64,000 nt of DNA from Streptomyces humicola (GCF_024436035.1 NZ_JANFNG010000003.1:62001-126000), one strand, 5' to 3'. Counted from the first letter of the stretch, positions 16,588-25,195 are shown. Numbers and translations: made by a program. Notes: generated by a model from the sequence alone, not told the origin.

Positions 16588-17553
16588 GTGCCTCCCGCGC
16601 CGCGTGCCACGCCCGGTCGTCCCGCCCATGCCTCACCGGCACGGGCCGCGGCCGGCCGCGGCCCGCAGGCGGCGCCTGCCCACCGCATGGATCTGCTGCT
16701 GCTCGCCGTCGCGGTCTCCGGGATCTCGTTCTCCGCGCCGCTCATCGCAGCGACCGCCGCGCCCGCGCTCGCCATCGCCTTCTGGCGCAACGCCATCGCG
16801 GTGGGCGCGCTGAGCCCGTTCGCCCTGCTGCGCCACCGCGCCGAGGTGCGCCGGATGGGACGGCGCGCGGTGCTGCTCTCCGCAGCCGCCGGTGCGGTGC
16901 TGGCCCTGCACTTCGGGCTGTGGCTGCCGAGCCTGTCGATGACCTCCGTCGCCTCCTCGACCGCTCTGGTGACCACCACGCCGATCTGGACGACGCTGAT
17001 CCTGCGGCTGCGCGGGCAGCGTCGTCCCGCGCTGGTGTGGGCGGGAAGCGCGCTGGCGATCCTCGGCGTGGTGATGATCTCCGGCGTCGACCTGTCGATG
17101 TCGCCGCGAGCGCTCCTCGGCGACGCACTGGCGCTCGGCGCGGGGATCGCGGCCGCCGGGTACGTGCTGATCGGCGCGGAGGTACGGCGCACGGTGAGCA
17201 CGACCGCGTACACCTACGTCTGCTACTCGACGACCTCGCTGGTGCTGCTCGTCGCCTGCCTGCTCTCCGGCGCCTCGCTCGGTTCCGGGTACGACGCGCA
17301 GACCTGGCTCAAGCTCGTCGCCCTCACCGTCGCCGCGCAGCTGCTCGGGCACTCGCTGATCAACCGCGTGGTGCACGGACTCGGCCCGTCCGTCACCTCC
17401 ACCGCGATCCTGCTGGAGACGCCGGGTGCCGCGCTGGTCGCCGCTGTGTGGCTGGGCCAGCGGCCGCCGGCCGCTACCTATCCGGCGCTGCTGGTGATTC
17501 TCGCCGGGCTCGCCATGGTGATCCTCTCCGACCGCCGCGGCAAGCAGGGCTGA
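16588..17553 (+). CDS. EamA/DMT-family transporter
   Basis: The 321-residue protein has about ten membrane helices in two five-helix halves, as in the drug/metabolite transporter superfamily. Typical helix ends are seen (Ala-Phe-Trp-Arg-Asn at helix 2, and Leu-Leu-Glu-Thr-Pro-Gly-Ala in the second half). The substrate is unknown; members export amino acids, metabolites or drugs. GTG 16588 was chosen because GGAAGG lies 6 nt upstream; the longer frame from 16546 has no such site. A TTGACA at 16529-16534 may be its -35 element. Confidence 0.85.
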   Translation: MPPAPRATPGRPAHASPARAAAGRGPQAAPAHRMDLLLLAVAVSGISFSAPLIAATAAPALAIAFWRNAIAVGALSPFALLRHRAEVRRMGRRAVLLSAAAGAVLALHFGLWLPSLSMTSVASSTALVTTTPIWTTLILRLRGQRRPALVWAGSALAILGVVMISGVDLSMSPRALLGDALALGAGIAAAGYVLIGAEVRRTVSTTAYTYVCYSTTSLVLLVACLLSGASLGSGYDAQTWLKLVALTVAAQLLGHSLINRVVHGLGPSVTSTAILLETPGAALVAAVWLGQRPPAATYPALLVILAGLAMVILSDRRGKQG

Positions 17554-17575
17554 CCACGCGATCTATGCTCAGCCC

Positions 17576-18169
17576 ATGGACGATGTGCTGGAGTTGACGG
17601 AGGCGCGGCTGCGTACGGCGTTCGGCGAACCGGATGCGCGCGCCGCGGTAACCTTCCTCGGCGCCGAGCGCATCGAGGTCCTGCGTTTCGTCGACGCCGA
17701 GAACGAGACGCTGCGCTACGCCACGCTCGGCATGTCCCGCCGGCCGATGACCGACCCGAACGAGCTCGTCGCCGAACCGGTGCGCGGTCCGCGCGCCGAA
17801 CTCGTCCTGTCCGTACGGGCGGGCCATGCGGAGACCGACAAGGCGCTGCGGCCGCTCGCCGTGCTCGCCGCATCCCCGCAGGTCGAGGGCGTGGTCGTGG
17901 CTCCGGGCGCCTCCCTCGACCTGGGCGGGCCGCTGTGGCCGGGCGCGCCCTTCCCGGCGGTGCTCGTCGCCGAGCCGGGAGGCCTCGTCGAGGACCTGGA
18001 GCTGGACCCGCCGATGGACCCGGTGCGCTTCTTCCCGCTGCTGCCGATGACGGCGAACGAGGCGGCATGGAAGCGGGCGCGGGGCGCGGCCGCGCTCCAG
18101 GAGCGCTGGCTGCGGATGGGCACGGACCTGCGCGACCCCTTCCGCGGATCGGTCCCACTCGTCGACTGA
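17576..18169 (+). CDS. Suppressor-of-fused (SUFU) domain protein
   Basis: The 197-residue protein fits the bacterial SUFU domain family: a hydrophobic strand set, then Val-Val-Val-Ala-Pro-Gly-Ala and the characteristic Phe-Phe-Pro-Leu-Leu-Pro-Met-Thr-Ala-Asn-Glu followed by Glu-Arg-Trp. In bacteria SUFU domains are often immunity-type or interaction modules, but no toxin gene is adjacent, so the role is unknown. TATGCT (17564-17569) ends 6 nt before the ATG with no Shine-Dalgarno sequence, indicating leaderless translation. It starts just after the DMT gene. Confidence 0.75.
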   Translation: MDDVLELTEARLRTAFGEPDARAAVTFLGAERIEVLRFVDAENETLRYATLGMSRRPMTDPNELVAEPVRGPRAELVLSVRAGHAETDKALRPLAVLAASPQVEGVVVAPGASLDLGGPLWPGAPFPAVLVAEPGGLVEDLELDPPMDPVRFFPLLPMTANEAAWKRARGAAALQERWLRMGTDLRDPFRGSVPLVD

Positions 18170-18271
18170 CGCCACTGGCGTTGCTCGAGGGCCTATGACG
18201 CCACAACCGACCCGCTGCGTACGGGTGATCGTCCTTGACGCGGGCCCGGCGGACGAGGACCGTGGAGCGCT

Positions 18272-18910
18272 ATGAGGGGCGAACCCAGTTGCCCGAAGTG
18301 CGGTGGCCGGGTACGGGCGCCCGGCCTCTTCGCCGATTCCTGGCAGTGCGACGTGCACGGCACCGTGTACCCGCTGCAGCCGGTGGTACCGCCGAGCGTC
18401 GAGGCGCTCGGCGTGGTCGTGAACCGCTCGCACGTGCCGGTGTGGATGCTGTGGCCGCTGCCGGTCGGCTGGCTGTTCACCGGCGTCGCATCGGCCGGTG
18501 ACGACCGCAGCGGAGGCCGGGCCACCGCCGTCGCCTGCTCCGGTCCGGGGCCGCTCGGCGGCCCCGGCGAGCTGCTGATCGTCGCCGAGGAGCTCGGCGT
18601 GGGCCTCGGCGCACGGTATGCCGGCATCCCCGGACCCGATCCGGGGCCGCAGATGTGCGTCAACAAGCCTCCGGACGCCAAGGTGTTGGCCGCAGGCCGC
18701 CCCACCCCGCTGTGGCACGTCGCCAACGTCCCCTCCGACCGTGCCGTCTTCGCGGGCGAGGCGCGCGGGTTGTGGCTGTGGGCGATCATCTGGCCGGAGC
18801 AGTCCGGGTTGTTGCTCTACGACGAGCTGATACTGACCGATCTGCGGGAGGCTGGCGCGGAGGTCGACCTGCTGCCGTGCGGTGCGCTCTCGCCCCGCCT
18901 GCTCCAGTGA
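18272..18910 (+). CDS. Zinc-ribbon protein of streptomycetes (DUF6758-like)
   Basis: The 212-residue protein begins with Cys-Pro-Lys-Cys-Gly-Gly and a second Cys/His pair (Trp-Gln-Cys-Asp-Val-His-Gly), a likely N-terminal zinc ribbon. It continues with a Trp/Pro/Gly-rich domain (Pro-Val-Trp-Met-Leu-Trp-Pro-Leu-Pro-Val-Gly-Trp) without membrane helices. The family is named by recollection and its function is unknown. The ATG follows GTGGAG. It lies between the SUFU and PHP genes, all on the plus strand. Confidence 0.72.
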   Translation: MRGEPSCPKCGGRVRAPGLFADSWQCDVHGTVYPLQPVVPPSVEALGVVVNRSHVPVWMLWPLPVGWLFTGVASAGDDRSGGRATAVACSGPGPLGGPGELLIVAEELGVGLGARYAGIPGPDPGPQMCVNKPPDAKVLAAGRPTPLWHVANVPSDRAVFAGEARGLWLWAIIWPEQSGLLLYDELILTDLREAGAEVDLLPCGALSPRLLQ

Positions 18911-19014
18911 TGCCCCCGTCCGTCGCCTGGGACTGTGAGGGTCTTCGCGGCCGTTATCCTTGACTTTCGACTGTCGTGATCGAGACCAGACGAGAGCAGA
19001 GGGGAGTCCGAGCC

Positions 19015-19872
19015 GTGCGCATCGACCTGCATACGCACTCCACGGCGTCGGACGGTACGGACACCCCTGCGGAGCTGGTCCGGAACGCGGCACGCGCCGG
19101 ACTCGACGTCGTCGCCCTCACCGACCACGACACCGTCGCCGGGCACGCGGAGGCGGCAGCGGCGCTGCGGCAGCTCGGCGCCCCGCTGACGCTGGTCCCG
19201 GGGGCGGAGCTCTCGTGCCGTCTCGCCGGTACGAGCCTGCACATGCTGGCGTATCTCTTCGACCCGGACGAGCCGGAGTTCGCGCGTGAACGCGAGCTCG
19301 TGCGGGACGACCGGGTGCCGCGCGCCCGGGGCATGGTGGCCAAGCTGCGGGAGCTGGGCGTTCCGATCACGTGGGAGCAGGTCGCACGGATCGCCGACGG
19401 CGGCGCGGTGGGAAGGCCGCATGTGGCCAGCGCGCTGGTGGAGCTCGGCGTGGTGGAGACTGTCTCCGACGCGTTCACGCAGGCGTGGCTCGCCGACGGC
19501 GGCCGGGCGTACGTGGAGAAGCACGAGCTGGACCCGTTCGAGGCGATCCGTCTGGTCAAGGGTGCCGGCGGAGTCTCCGTCTTCGCGCACCCGGCCGCCG
19601 TCAAGCGCGGCGAGACCGTGCCGGAGACGGCGATCGCCGAACTTGCCGCCGCCGGGCTCGACGGCATCGAGGTCGACCACATGGACCACGACGAGGAGAC
19701 CCGCGTCCGGCTGCGCGGCCTCGCCGGCGACCTCGGGCTGCTGACCACCGGCTCCAGCGACTACCACGGCAGCCGCAAGGAGTGCCGGCTCGGGGAGTAC
19801 ACCACTGACCCCGAGGTCTACCGCGAGATCTCGCGCCGCGCGACCGGGGCCGTCCCGATCACCGCCATTTAG
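19015..19872 (+). CDS. PHP-domain phosphoesterase
   Basis: The 285-residue protein has the PHP metal motifs: Asp-Leu-His-Thr-His-Ser at the N terminus, Thr-Asp-His-Asp-Thr near 35-39, Pro-Gly-Ala-Glu-Leu-Ser, a His in Val-Phe-Ala-His-Pro, and Gly-Ser-Ser-Asp-Tyr-His-Gly near the C terminus. It resembles the YciV/RnaAM group, 3'-5' nucleases or nucleotide phosphoesterases, so cytoplasmic phosphodiester hydrolysis is likely. GTG 19015 is preceded by GAGGGGAG. It is followed by marC. Confidence 0.9.
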   Translation: MRIDLHTHSTASDGTDTPAELVRNAARAGLDVVALTDHDTVAGHAEAAAALRQLGAPLTLVPGAELSCRLAGTSLHMLAYLFDPDEPEFARERELVRDDRVPRARGMVAKLRELGVPITWEQVARIADGGAVGRPHVASALVELGVVETVSDAFTQAWLADGGRAYVEKHELDPFEAIRLVKGAGGVSVFAHPAAVKRGETVPETAIAELAAAGLDGIEVDHMDHDEETRVRLRGLAGDLGLLTTGSSDYHGSRKECRLGEYTTDPEVYREISRRATGAVPITAI

Positions 19873-20023
19873 CGCGCCGCACGAGCGCGCACCCGGCACG
19901 TCTCCGGGGTCCTGCGCTGCCGTGCCGGCGTGCTGCGTGCTTCGCCCCTGTCCCTGTCTGTCCTTGTCTGTCCTTGTTTGTCCTCCCCCAACCGCTCCCT
20001 TCCGCCGAAAGCGCTCATTCACC

Positions 20024-20632
20024 ATGTTCGACGTCACCCTCTTCGGGTCCGTGTTCGTCACACTGTTCGTGATCATGGACCCGCCGGGCATCACCCCGAT
20101 CTTCATCGCCCTCACCTCGGGGCGGGCCACCAAGGTGCAGCGCAGAATGGCGCTCCAAGCGGTGCTGGTCGCCTTCGGCGTCATCGCCGTTTTCGCCGTC
20201 TGCGGCCAGCAGATCCTCGACTATCTGCATGTCTCGGTGCCGGCGCTGCGGATCGCCGGCGGTCTGCTGTTGCTGCTGATCGCCCTCGATCTGCTGACGG
20301 GGAAGGCGGACGAGCCGACGCAGACCAAGGACGTCAACGTGGCGCTCGTGCCGCTCGGCATGCCGCTGCTCGCCGGGCCGGGTGCGATCGTCACGGTGAT
20401 TCTCGCGGTGCAGCACGCGCAGGGCGCGGGCCAGCAGATATCGGTGTGGGCGGCGATCGTCGCGATGCACGTGGTGCTGTGGCTGACGATGCGCTATTCG
20501 CTGGCGATCATCAGGCTGATCAAGGACGGGGGTGTGGTGCTGGTGACCAGGCTCTCCGGCATGCTGCTCTCCGCGATCGCCGTGCAGCAGGTGGCCAACG
20601 GCGTGATGGGCTTCGTCCACGGCGGCTCGTGA
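20024..20632 (+). CDS. MarC-family integral membrane protein
   Basis: The 202-residue protein has six membrane helices and the family motif Val-Ile-Met-Asp-Pro-Pro-Gly-Ile-Thr-Pro-Ile-Phe in helix 1, plus Met-Pro-Leu-Leu-Ala-Gly-Pro-Gly-Ala-Ile in helix 4. These two motifs are mirror repeats of the two-fold MarC fold. The function of the family is unsettled. A short C/T-rich imperfect tandem repeat (unit about TGTCCTTGTC, 19946-19983) lies between the PHP gene and marC. A 12-bp hairpin terminator follows. Confidence 0.88.
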   Translation: MFDVTLFGSVFVTLFVIMDPPGITPIFIALTSGRATKVQRRMALQAVLVAFGVIAVFAVCGQQILDYLHVSVPALRIAGGLLLLLIALDLLTGKADEPTQTKDVNVALVPLGMPLLAGPGAIVTVILAVQHAQGAGQQISVWAAIVAMHVVLWLTMRYSLAIIRLIKDGGVVLVTRLSGMLLSAIAVQQVANGVMGFVHGGS

Positions 20633-20672
20633 GCGGGGCGTGAGCATGCCGTGAGCGGTTCGTGATACGTCG

Positions 20673-20702
20673 AGCGCCCCGTACGTCGCTGTACGGGGCG
20701 CT
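20673..20702. terminator. Bidirectional hairpin terminator
   Basis: A 12-bp perfect stem, AGCGCCCCGTAC (20673-20684) and GTACGGGGCGCT (20691-20702) with loop GTCGCT, lies between the convergent marC gene and the 46-residue small gene. Confidence 0.75.
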
Positions 20703-20744
20703 GTGCGTCGTCGCCGGATCAGGGCCGTGGGTGGCCCGTCGGAG

Positions 20745-20885
20745 TCACTCTGCAGGGCGGATGTAAAGGCGCTCGCCGGTGGCCGCGGCCTGCTGAACGA
20801 TCTTCTTGACGGAGGCGGCGTCCACGACGGTGCTGTCGATGGCGATGCCGTCGACGTCGTCGAGTCGCATGATCTCGAAGCGCAT
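20745..20885 (-). CDS. Small 46-residue protein
   Basis: This ORF is easily missed. It begins Met-Arg-Phe-Glu-Ile-Met-Arg-Leu-Asp-Asp-Val-Asp-Gly-Ile-Ala-Ile-Asp-Ser and ends Gly-Glu-Arg-Leu-Tyr-Ile-Arg-Pro-Ala-Glu. The start has a good ribosome binding site (AGGGAG, about 6 nt upstream), a promoter 60 nt upstream and a terminator downstream, so it forms a complete transcription unit. Composition and codon bias match real genes here. It appears to be a streptomycete small protein of unknown function; the alternating hydrophobic/acidic pattern suggests a small soluble fold. Confidence 0.78.
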   Translation of the reverse strand: MRFEIMRLDDVDGIAIDSTVVDAASVKKIVQQAAATGERLYIRPAE

Positions 20886-20946
20886 GGGGCGTCTCCCTTC
20901 GTCGGTTCTGTACTGGTCAACGGCTGAACCGACGAAAACATTCCCT

Positions 20947-20994
20947 ACGCTAAGGAAATTTTTTCTCTGTCTAAACGTGTAACGACTATGTTAC
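20947..20994 (-). promoter_or_regulatory. Promoter of the 46-residue gene with an adjacent GTAAC-N6-GTTAC site
   Basis: On the minus strand a -35-like TTAGAC (20969-20974) and a -10-like TAGCGT (20947-20952) are separated by 16 bases, with an A/T run in the spacer. Just upstream lies GTAAC-N6-GTTAC (20979-20994), an inverted repeat that also contains the stop codon of the hydrolase gene. It may be an operator, but no regulator is known. Confidence 0.5.
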
Positions 20995-21863
20995 CGGCTT
21001 GTTCCCCAGAAGTTGTCGAGCACTGCCGCGGTCGCCTCCGGCTGCTCGGCGTTGGGCGAGTGCTCGGCGCCCCCGATCACCTCACGACGTGCGGAGAGCT
21101 CCTCGGCCATCGAGTCCAGCCACGGCGTGGGCCATGCGTAGTCCACCTCCCCGGACATCACCAGCTTCGGCAGCACCACGGCCGCCAGCTCGGCGACGCG
21201 ATCCGGCTCCGACACCAGCTGACGGCCGGTGGCCGTCAGCTGCTCGGGTACGGTCGCAAGCCAACGCCGGTGCAGGAACTCGTCGATGGCATCCGGCGAG
21301 GTGCGGGTGTCCAGGTCCTCGGCGTCGAGCCGGCGCATCTGCTGCCACACGCTCTCCATGTCGTTGCCGTTCGCGGCGAGCGCGTCGGTCAGGAGCTGCG
21401 TACGGACCTGCTGGCTCGCGTCGATTGCCGCCGGACCGGAGCTCATCAGCGTCAACGAGGCCCAGAGCGAGGCATCATGAGCGGCATCCCGAAGGACGGC
21501 GGCACGGGCGACGAGCCCGCCGAACGAATGCCCCAGAAGGTGGACCGGCCCGCCGTCGCCGACGGCTTCCGCCTGCGCGATGACATCCGCGGCCAACTCG
21601 GCCTGGGCATAGGCCTTCTCGTCGTGCGGCCCCTCACTCTCGTACTGGCCGCGGCCGTCGATGGCGACGACGCGCCACCCGGCGTCGGCAAGCGGCTCCA
21701 GCAGCGCAATGAAGTCCTCCTTGCTGCCGGTGAATCCGGGCACGAGCAGCGCGGTGCCGCGGAGCGGCCGGCCGGCATCGAGGACTGCGAACGCCCCGCG
21801 GGAGGTCTCCAACGCATAGGCAAGCGCGGCGTCCGGCAGGACAAGCGTGGGGGGTCGGCTCAT
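20991..21863 (-). CDS. Alpha/beta hydrolase
   Basis: The 290-residue hydrolase has the nucleophile elbow Gly-His-Ser-Phe-Gly-Gly at about 116-121, an oxyanion segment Leu-Val-Pro-Gly-Phe-Thr-Gly-Ser, an acid in Ser-Gly-Glu-Val-Asp near 240 and a terminal His in Gly-Gly-Ala-Glu-His-Ser. The substrate is unknown. The ATG has no Shine-Dalgarno sequence; minus-strand TACGCT (21870-21875) ends 6 nt before it, a leaderless signal. It lies downstream of the DEAD-box helicase gene in opposite functional context, with no obvious operon link. Confidence 0.85.
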   Translation of the reverse strand: MSRPPTLVLPDAALAYALETSRGAFAVLDAGRPLRGTALLVPGFTGSKEDFIALLEPLADAGWRVVAIDGRGQYESEGPHDEKAYAQAELAADVIAQAEAVGDGGPVHLLGHSFGGLVARAAVLRDAAHDASLWASLTLMSSGPAAIDASQQVRTQLLTDALAANGNDMESVWQQMRRLDAEDLDTRTSPDAIDEFLHRRWLATVPEQLTATGRQLVSEPDRVAELAAVVLPKLVMSGEVDYAWPTPWLDSMAEELSARREVIGGAEHSPNAEQPEATAAVLDNFWGTSR

Positions 21864-21929
21864 GGCCCGAGCGTACGACGCACCCGGGCCGCGCGGTTGC
21901 GCGGCCCGTGACCCGGCGTCGGCGGCGGG

Positions 21930-23579
21930 TCAGCTCTCCGGGATGTCGGCGGAGGAGCGGCGAGTGCGGCGGCGACGACGGGGCTTGGCGGGCTCGTCGG
22001 ACGTCGCCGCGGGGTTCGGGGCTGTGTCGGCCGCGGCAGCGTCGGCCGGGACGCCGGCGCGGGTGCGGCGGCGCCGGCGCGGGGCCGCCGCCTTCGGTGC
22101 GTCGGCCTCGGCCTGGGCTTCGGCTGCCGCGGGCTCGGCCGCGGACTCAGGCTGCTCCGGGGCGTCGACCGGCTTGCCGGCGCGCGTGCGACGACGTGGG
22201 CGCTGGCGCTTGGGGCGCTCCGAACGCTCCGAACGCTCGGAACGCTCCGGGGCGGCGGAGCGGCGGCGGCCGCCCGTCTCGCCCAGGTCTTCGATCTCCT
22301 CGGCCGCAAGACCCGCACGCGTGCGCTCCGCGCGCGGAAGCACACCCGTCGTCCCTTCCGGGATGCCCAGCAGCTCGTAGAGGTGGTCGGAGGTCGAGTA
22401 CGTCTCCTCCGGCTCGTTGAACGGCAGGTCGAGCGCCTTGTTGATCAGCTGCCAGCGCGGGATGTCGTCCCAGTCGACGAGTGTGACGGCCGTACCCGAG
22501 GCGCCTGCGCGGCCGGTGCGGCCGACGCGGTGCAGGTAGGTCTTCTCGTCCTCCGGGGACTGGTAGTTGATCACGTGCGTGACGCCGTCGACGTCGATGC
22601 CGCGCGCCGCGACGTCCGTGCAGACGAGCACGTCCACCTTGCCGTTGCGGAACGCCCGCAGAGCCTGCTCGCGCGCGCTCTGGCCCAGGTCGCCGTGGAC
22701 GGCGCCCGCCGCGAAGCCGCGATGGGAGAGCTGGTCGGCGATGTCGGCCGCCGTCCGCTTCGTACGGCAGAAGATCATCGCGAGGCCGCGGCCCTCCGCC
22801 TGCAGAATGCGGGAGACGACCTCCGGCTTGTCGAGCGAGTGCGCACGGAAGACGTGCTGCGTGATGTTGGCGACGGTCGCGCCCTCGTCGTCCGGGGCGG
22901 TCGCCCGGATGTGGGTGGGCTGCGACAGGTAGCGGCGCGCGAGCGAGATGACCTGGCCCGGCATGGTCGCCGAGAACAGCATGGTCTGCCGCTTGGCCGG
23001 CAGCATTTCGATGATCTTCTCGACGTCGGGCAGGAAGCCGAGGTCGAGCATCTCGTCGGCCTCGTCGAGCACGAGCACCCGCACCGCCTTCAGGCTCAGC
23101 TTGCGCTGGCCGGCGAGGTCGAGCAGGCGGCCCGGGGTGCCGACGACGACGTCGACGCCCCTCTTCAGCGCCTCGACCTGCGGCTCGTACGCACGGCCGC
23201 CGTAGATCGCGGCGACCCGCACATTGCGGACCTTGCCGGCGGTCAGCAGGTCGTTGGTGACCTGCTGGCACAGCTCGCGGGTGGGGACGACGACGAGCGC
23301 CTGAGGGGTGTCGCAGAGCTCTTCGGGCTGCGCGCGGCCGGCCTCGACATCGGCGGGGACGGTGACGCGTTCGAGGAGCGGGATGCCGAAACCGAGCGTC
23401 TTGCCGGTTCCGGTCTTGGCCTGGCCGATGACGTCGTTGCCGGGCAGTGCGACCGGCAGCGTCATCTCCTGGATCGGGAACGGTGTGGTGATGCCGACTG
23501 CCTCAAGGGCCTCGGCGGTCTCGGGGAGAATCCCCAGGTCGCGGAAGGTCGTTGTGGACAGGATGCTTGCCTCTTCCAT
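21930..23579 (-). CDS. DEAD-box RNA helicase
   Basis: The 549-residue helicase has the Q motif region (Phe-Arg-Asp-Leu-Gly ... Pro-Ile-Gln), Ala-Lys-Thr-Gly-Thr-Gly-Lys-Thr, Pro-Thr-Arg-Glu-Leu, Asp-Glu-Ala-Asp, Ser-Ala-Thr, and the C-terminal His-Arg-Val-Gly-Arg-Thr-Gly-Arg motif. It unwinds RNA in ribosome assembly or decay. The C-terminal tail is disordered and basic: a Ser-Glu-Arg triplet repeat followed by three Arg-rich Arg-Arg-Thr-Arg-Ala-Gly type modules, likely RNA-binding. ATG 23579 fits the family start. The upstream 450 nt hold a long untranslated region, typical of cold-inducible helicases (inference). Confidence 0.93.
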   Translation of the reverse strand: MEEASILSTTTFRDLGILPETAEALEAVGITTPFPIQEMTLPVALPGNDVIGQAKTGTGKTLGFGIPLLERVTVPADVEAGRAQPEELCDTPQALVVVPTRELCQQVTNDLLTAGKVRNVRVAAIYGGRAYEPQVEALKRGVDVVVGTPGRLLDLAGQRKLSLKAVRVLVLDEADEMLDLGFLPDVEKIIEMLPAKRQTMLFSATMPGQVISLARRYLSQPTHIRATAPDDEGATVANITQHVFRAHSLDKPEVVSRILQAEGRGLAMIFCRTKRTAADIADQLSHRGFAAGAVHGDLGQSAREQALRAFRNGKVDVLVCTDVAARGIDVDGVTHVINYQSPEDEKTYLHRVGRTGRAGASGTAVTLVDWDDIPRWQLINKALDLPFNEPEETYSTSDHLYELLGIPEGTTGVLPRAERTRAGLAAEEIEDLGETGGRRRSAAPERSERSERSERPKRQRPRRRTRAGKPVDAPEQPESAAEPAAAEAQAEADAPKAAAPRRRRRTRAGVPADAAAADTAPNPAATSDEPAKPRRRRRTRRSSADIPES

Positions 23580-23960
23580 TCGCGCGGCACTGTGTGGTGA
23601 GGGGGGTCGAGCATCCGTTGTCTCATCGGGTGCTGACCGCGCCGTGGGGAGTCGTACGGCCGCGGGATTCCCCTCCCCCATAGCCCTTCGGGCATGAGAG
23701 GTGCCCCCTCCAAAGGCCAGGGGAGGCCGAGAAGCGCGGGACCGCAGCCCTCACGTGTGCCGCGAGCGGGCCCCTCCCACCGGGGGGTGGGGAGGGTGGT
23801 CGGTTCGGAGCCGATCGGGCCACCGACCGGGCATCCGCATTCGTGCGATGACCCGCCAGGATCTGGCAGGTCCTTTATCACTGTACCCCGGAATCGCGCA
23901 GCCAAGTCCGAATCGTTGTTTCAGCACCTTTACGAGGGCATCGAGCCCACCCTCGCCCAG
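23580..23960. other. Noncoding region upstream of the helicase, with short GC hairpin element
   Basis: This stretch, between the divergent helicase and ferritin-like genes, holds a C-rich element at about 23681-23711. The element contains a GCCC-TTCG-GGC hairpin, related to the nested element at 8094-8122. Further on are a G/C-rich block (23770-23800) and an AT-richer stretch (23875-23935). No gene is supported. Confidence 0.5.
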
Positions 23961-24003
23961 GACGTCCGCAAGATGTCCGTAAGACGTCCGCAGGACATCA
24001 CGG
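23961..24003 (+). repeat. 11-bp phased tandem repeat before the ferritin-like gene
   Basis: Three direct units of 11 bases (GACGTCCGCAA, GATGTCCGTAA, GACGTCCGCAG) and a degenerate fourth (GACATCACGG) stand end to end. They stop 16 nt before the TATTGT (24020-24025) of the leaderless promoter. The spacing equals about one helical turn, which would place bound proteins on one face of the DNA. Confidence 0.65.
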
Positions 24004-24032
24004 CAGGCCACCGGCGGGCTATTGTGCCCAGC

Positions 24033-24788
24033 ATGGAGACGCCTGACGAGACCAACGCCAACGCCACCACCGACGCCGCCGGCGCTGCCACGAACGGCAT
24101 CGCCGCCCAGGACTGGGCCACCGCCTCCGCGGACCCGCACTACCGGGCCGCCGTCGTCGATCTGCTGGGTGCGCTGGCGTACGGGGAGCTGGCCGCGTTC
24201 GAGCGGCTGGCGGAGGACGCCAAGCTCGCACCGACCCTCGCCGACAAGGCGGAGCTGGCCGCGATGGCATCCGCAGAGTTCGGCCACTTCGAGCGGCTGC
24301 GCGACCGGCTCGCCGACATCGGTGAGGACCCGACGTCCGCCATGGAGCCCTTCGCGACCGCACTGGACGAGTTCCACCGTCAGACTGCGCCGTCCGACTG
24401 GCTGGAGGGCCTGGTCAAGGCGTACGTCGGCGACTCGATCGCCAGCGACTTCTACCGCGAGGTCGCGGTGCGGCTGGACTCGGACACCCGGGGCCTGGTG
24501 CTCGCGGTACTCGACGACACCGGGCACGCCAGCTTCGCGGTGGAGAAGGTACGCGCGGCGATCGAGGCCGAGCCGAGGGTCGGAGGGCGGCTCGCGCTGT
24601 GGGCGCGGCGGCTGATGGGCGAGGCGCTGTCCCAGGCCCAGCGGGTCGTCGCTGAGCGCGACGCGCTGTCGACGATGCTCGTGGGCGGGGTCGCGGACGG
24701 CTTCGATCTCGCGGAGGTCGGGCGGATGTTCACCCGGATCACGGAGGCGCACACCAAGCGGATGGCTGCGCTCGGCCTCGCTGCCTAG
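24033..24788 (+). CDS. Ferritin-like (MiaE_2-type) diiron-fold protein
   Basis: The 251-residue helical protein has paired Glu/His residues fitting a four-helix diiron bundle: Tyr-Gly-Glu-Leu-Ala-Ala-Phe-Glu-Arg near 50-58, Glu-Phe-Gly-His-Phe-Glu-Arg near 84-90, and Asp-Ser-Ile-Ala-Ser-Asp-Phe-Tyr-Arg-Glu. It resembles the actinobacterial MiaE_2/ferritin-like family found next to RhlE in mycobacteria. A tRNA hydroxylase-type activity is possible but unproven. The ATG at 24033 is leaderless by pattern (TATTGT 7 nt upstream, no ribosome binding site). Confidence 0.8.
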   Translation: METPDETNANATTDAAGAATNGIAAQDWATASADPHYRAAVVDLLGALAYGELAAFERLAEDAKLAPTLADKAELAAMASAEFGHFERLRDRLADIGEDPTSAMEPFATALDEFHRQTAPSDWLEGLVKAYVGDSIASDFYREVAVRLDSDTRGLVLAVLDDTGHASFAVEKVRAAIEAEPRVGGRLALWARRLMGEALSQAQRVVAERDALSTMLVGGVADGFDLAEVGRMFTRITEAHTKRMAALGLAA

Positions 24789-25061
24789 TCAGACCACGCG
24801 CGGGGTGCGTGATCGGCGCGGTGCGGGGGCCCGGACGAGGAGGGAGAGGATCGCCGCGCCGACCGCCAGGGCGGCGACGAGCGTGACGGGAATGTGCCCG
24901 GGGCCCAGGATGATGCGGGTGATCAGGCCGCCGACCAGGCCTGCCGAGGGGCCCGTGGCGAGGACCATCGTGCGGGACGGGAAGCGGCGTGGCAGCCAGC
25001 GCAGTGCCGCCCAGGCAGCGGCCAGTCCCACGAGCGCGCTGCCGAGTGCTTCCCAGATCAT
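24789..25061 (-). CDS. Small membrane protein
   Basis: The 90-residue protein has three hydrophobic segments (about 5-22, 29-50 and 56-76) and a basic Pro/Arg tail. It is not recognised beyond its being an integral membrane protein. The ATG has a GGGAGGG site. Its stop abuts the stop of the ferritin-like gene on the other strand. Confidence 0.65.
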   Translation of the reverse strand: MIWEALGSALVGLAAAWAALRWLPRRFPSRTMVLATGPSAGLVGGLITRIILGPGHIPVTLVAALAVGAAILSLLVRAPAPRRSRTPRVV

Positions 25062-25132
25062 CGCGATCCCTCCCGCAGCGGTGAAAATCAGACGTCTCCG
25101 GTCCTACCCACTTCACGGCGGTTTGCAAACGG

Positions 25133-25177
25133 AAGGCGGCGGCCGTCCCGGATTCTCACCGGGACGGCCGCCGCCTT
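25133..25177. terminator. 19-bp stem terminator downstream of the DUF3107 gene
   Basis: Arms AAGGCGGCGGCCGTCCCGG (25133-25151) and CCGGGACGGCCGCCGCCTT (25159-25177) are perfectly complementary around a 7-base loop. It lies just after the DUF3107 stop on the minus strand. Confidence 0.8.
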
Positions 25178-25195
25178 CTTCAGTGCTCGGATGTC

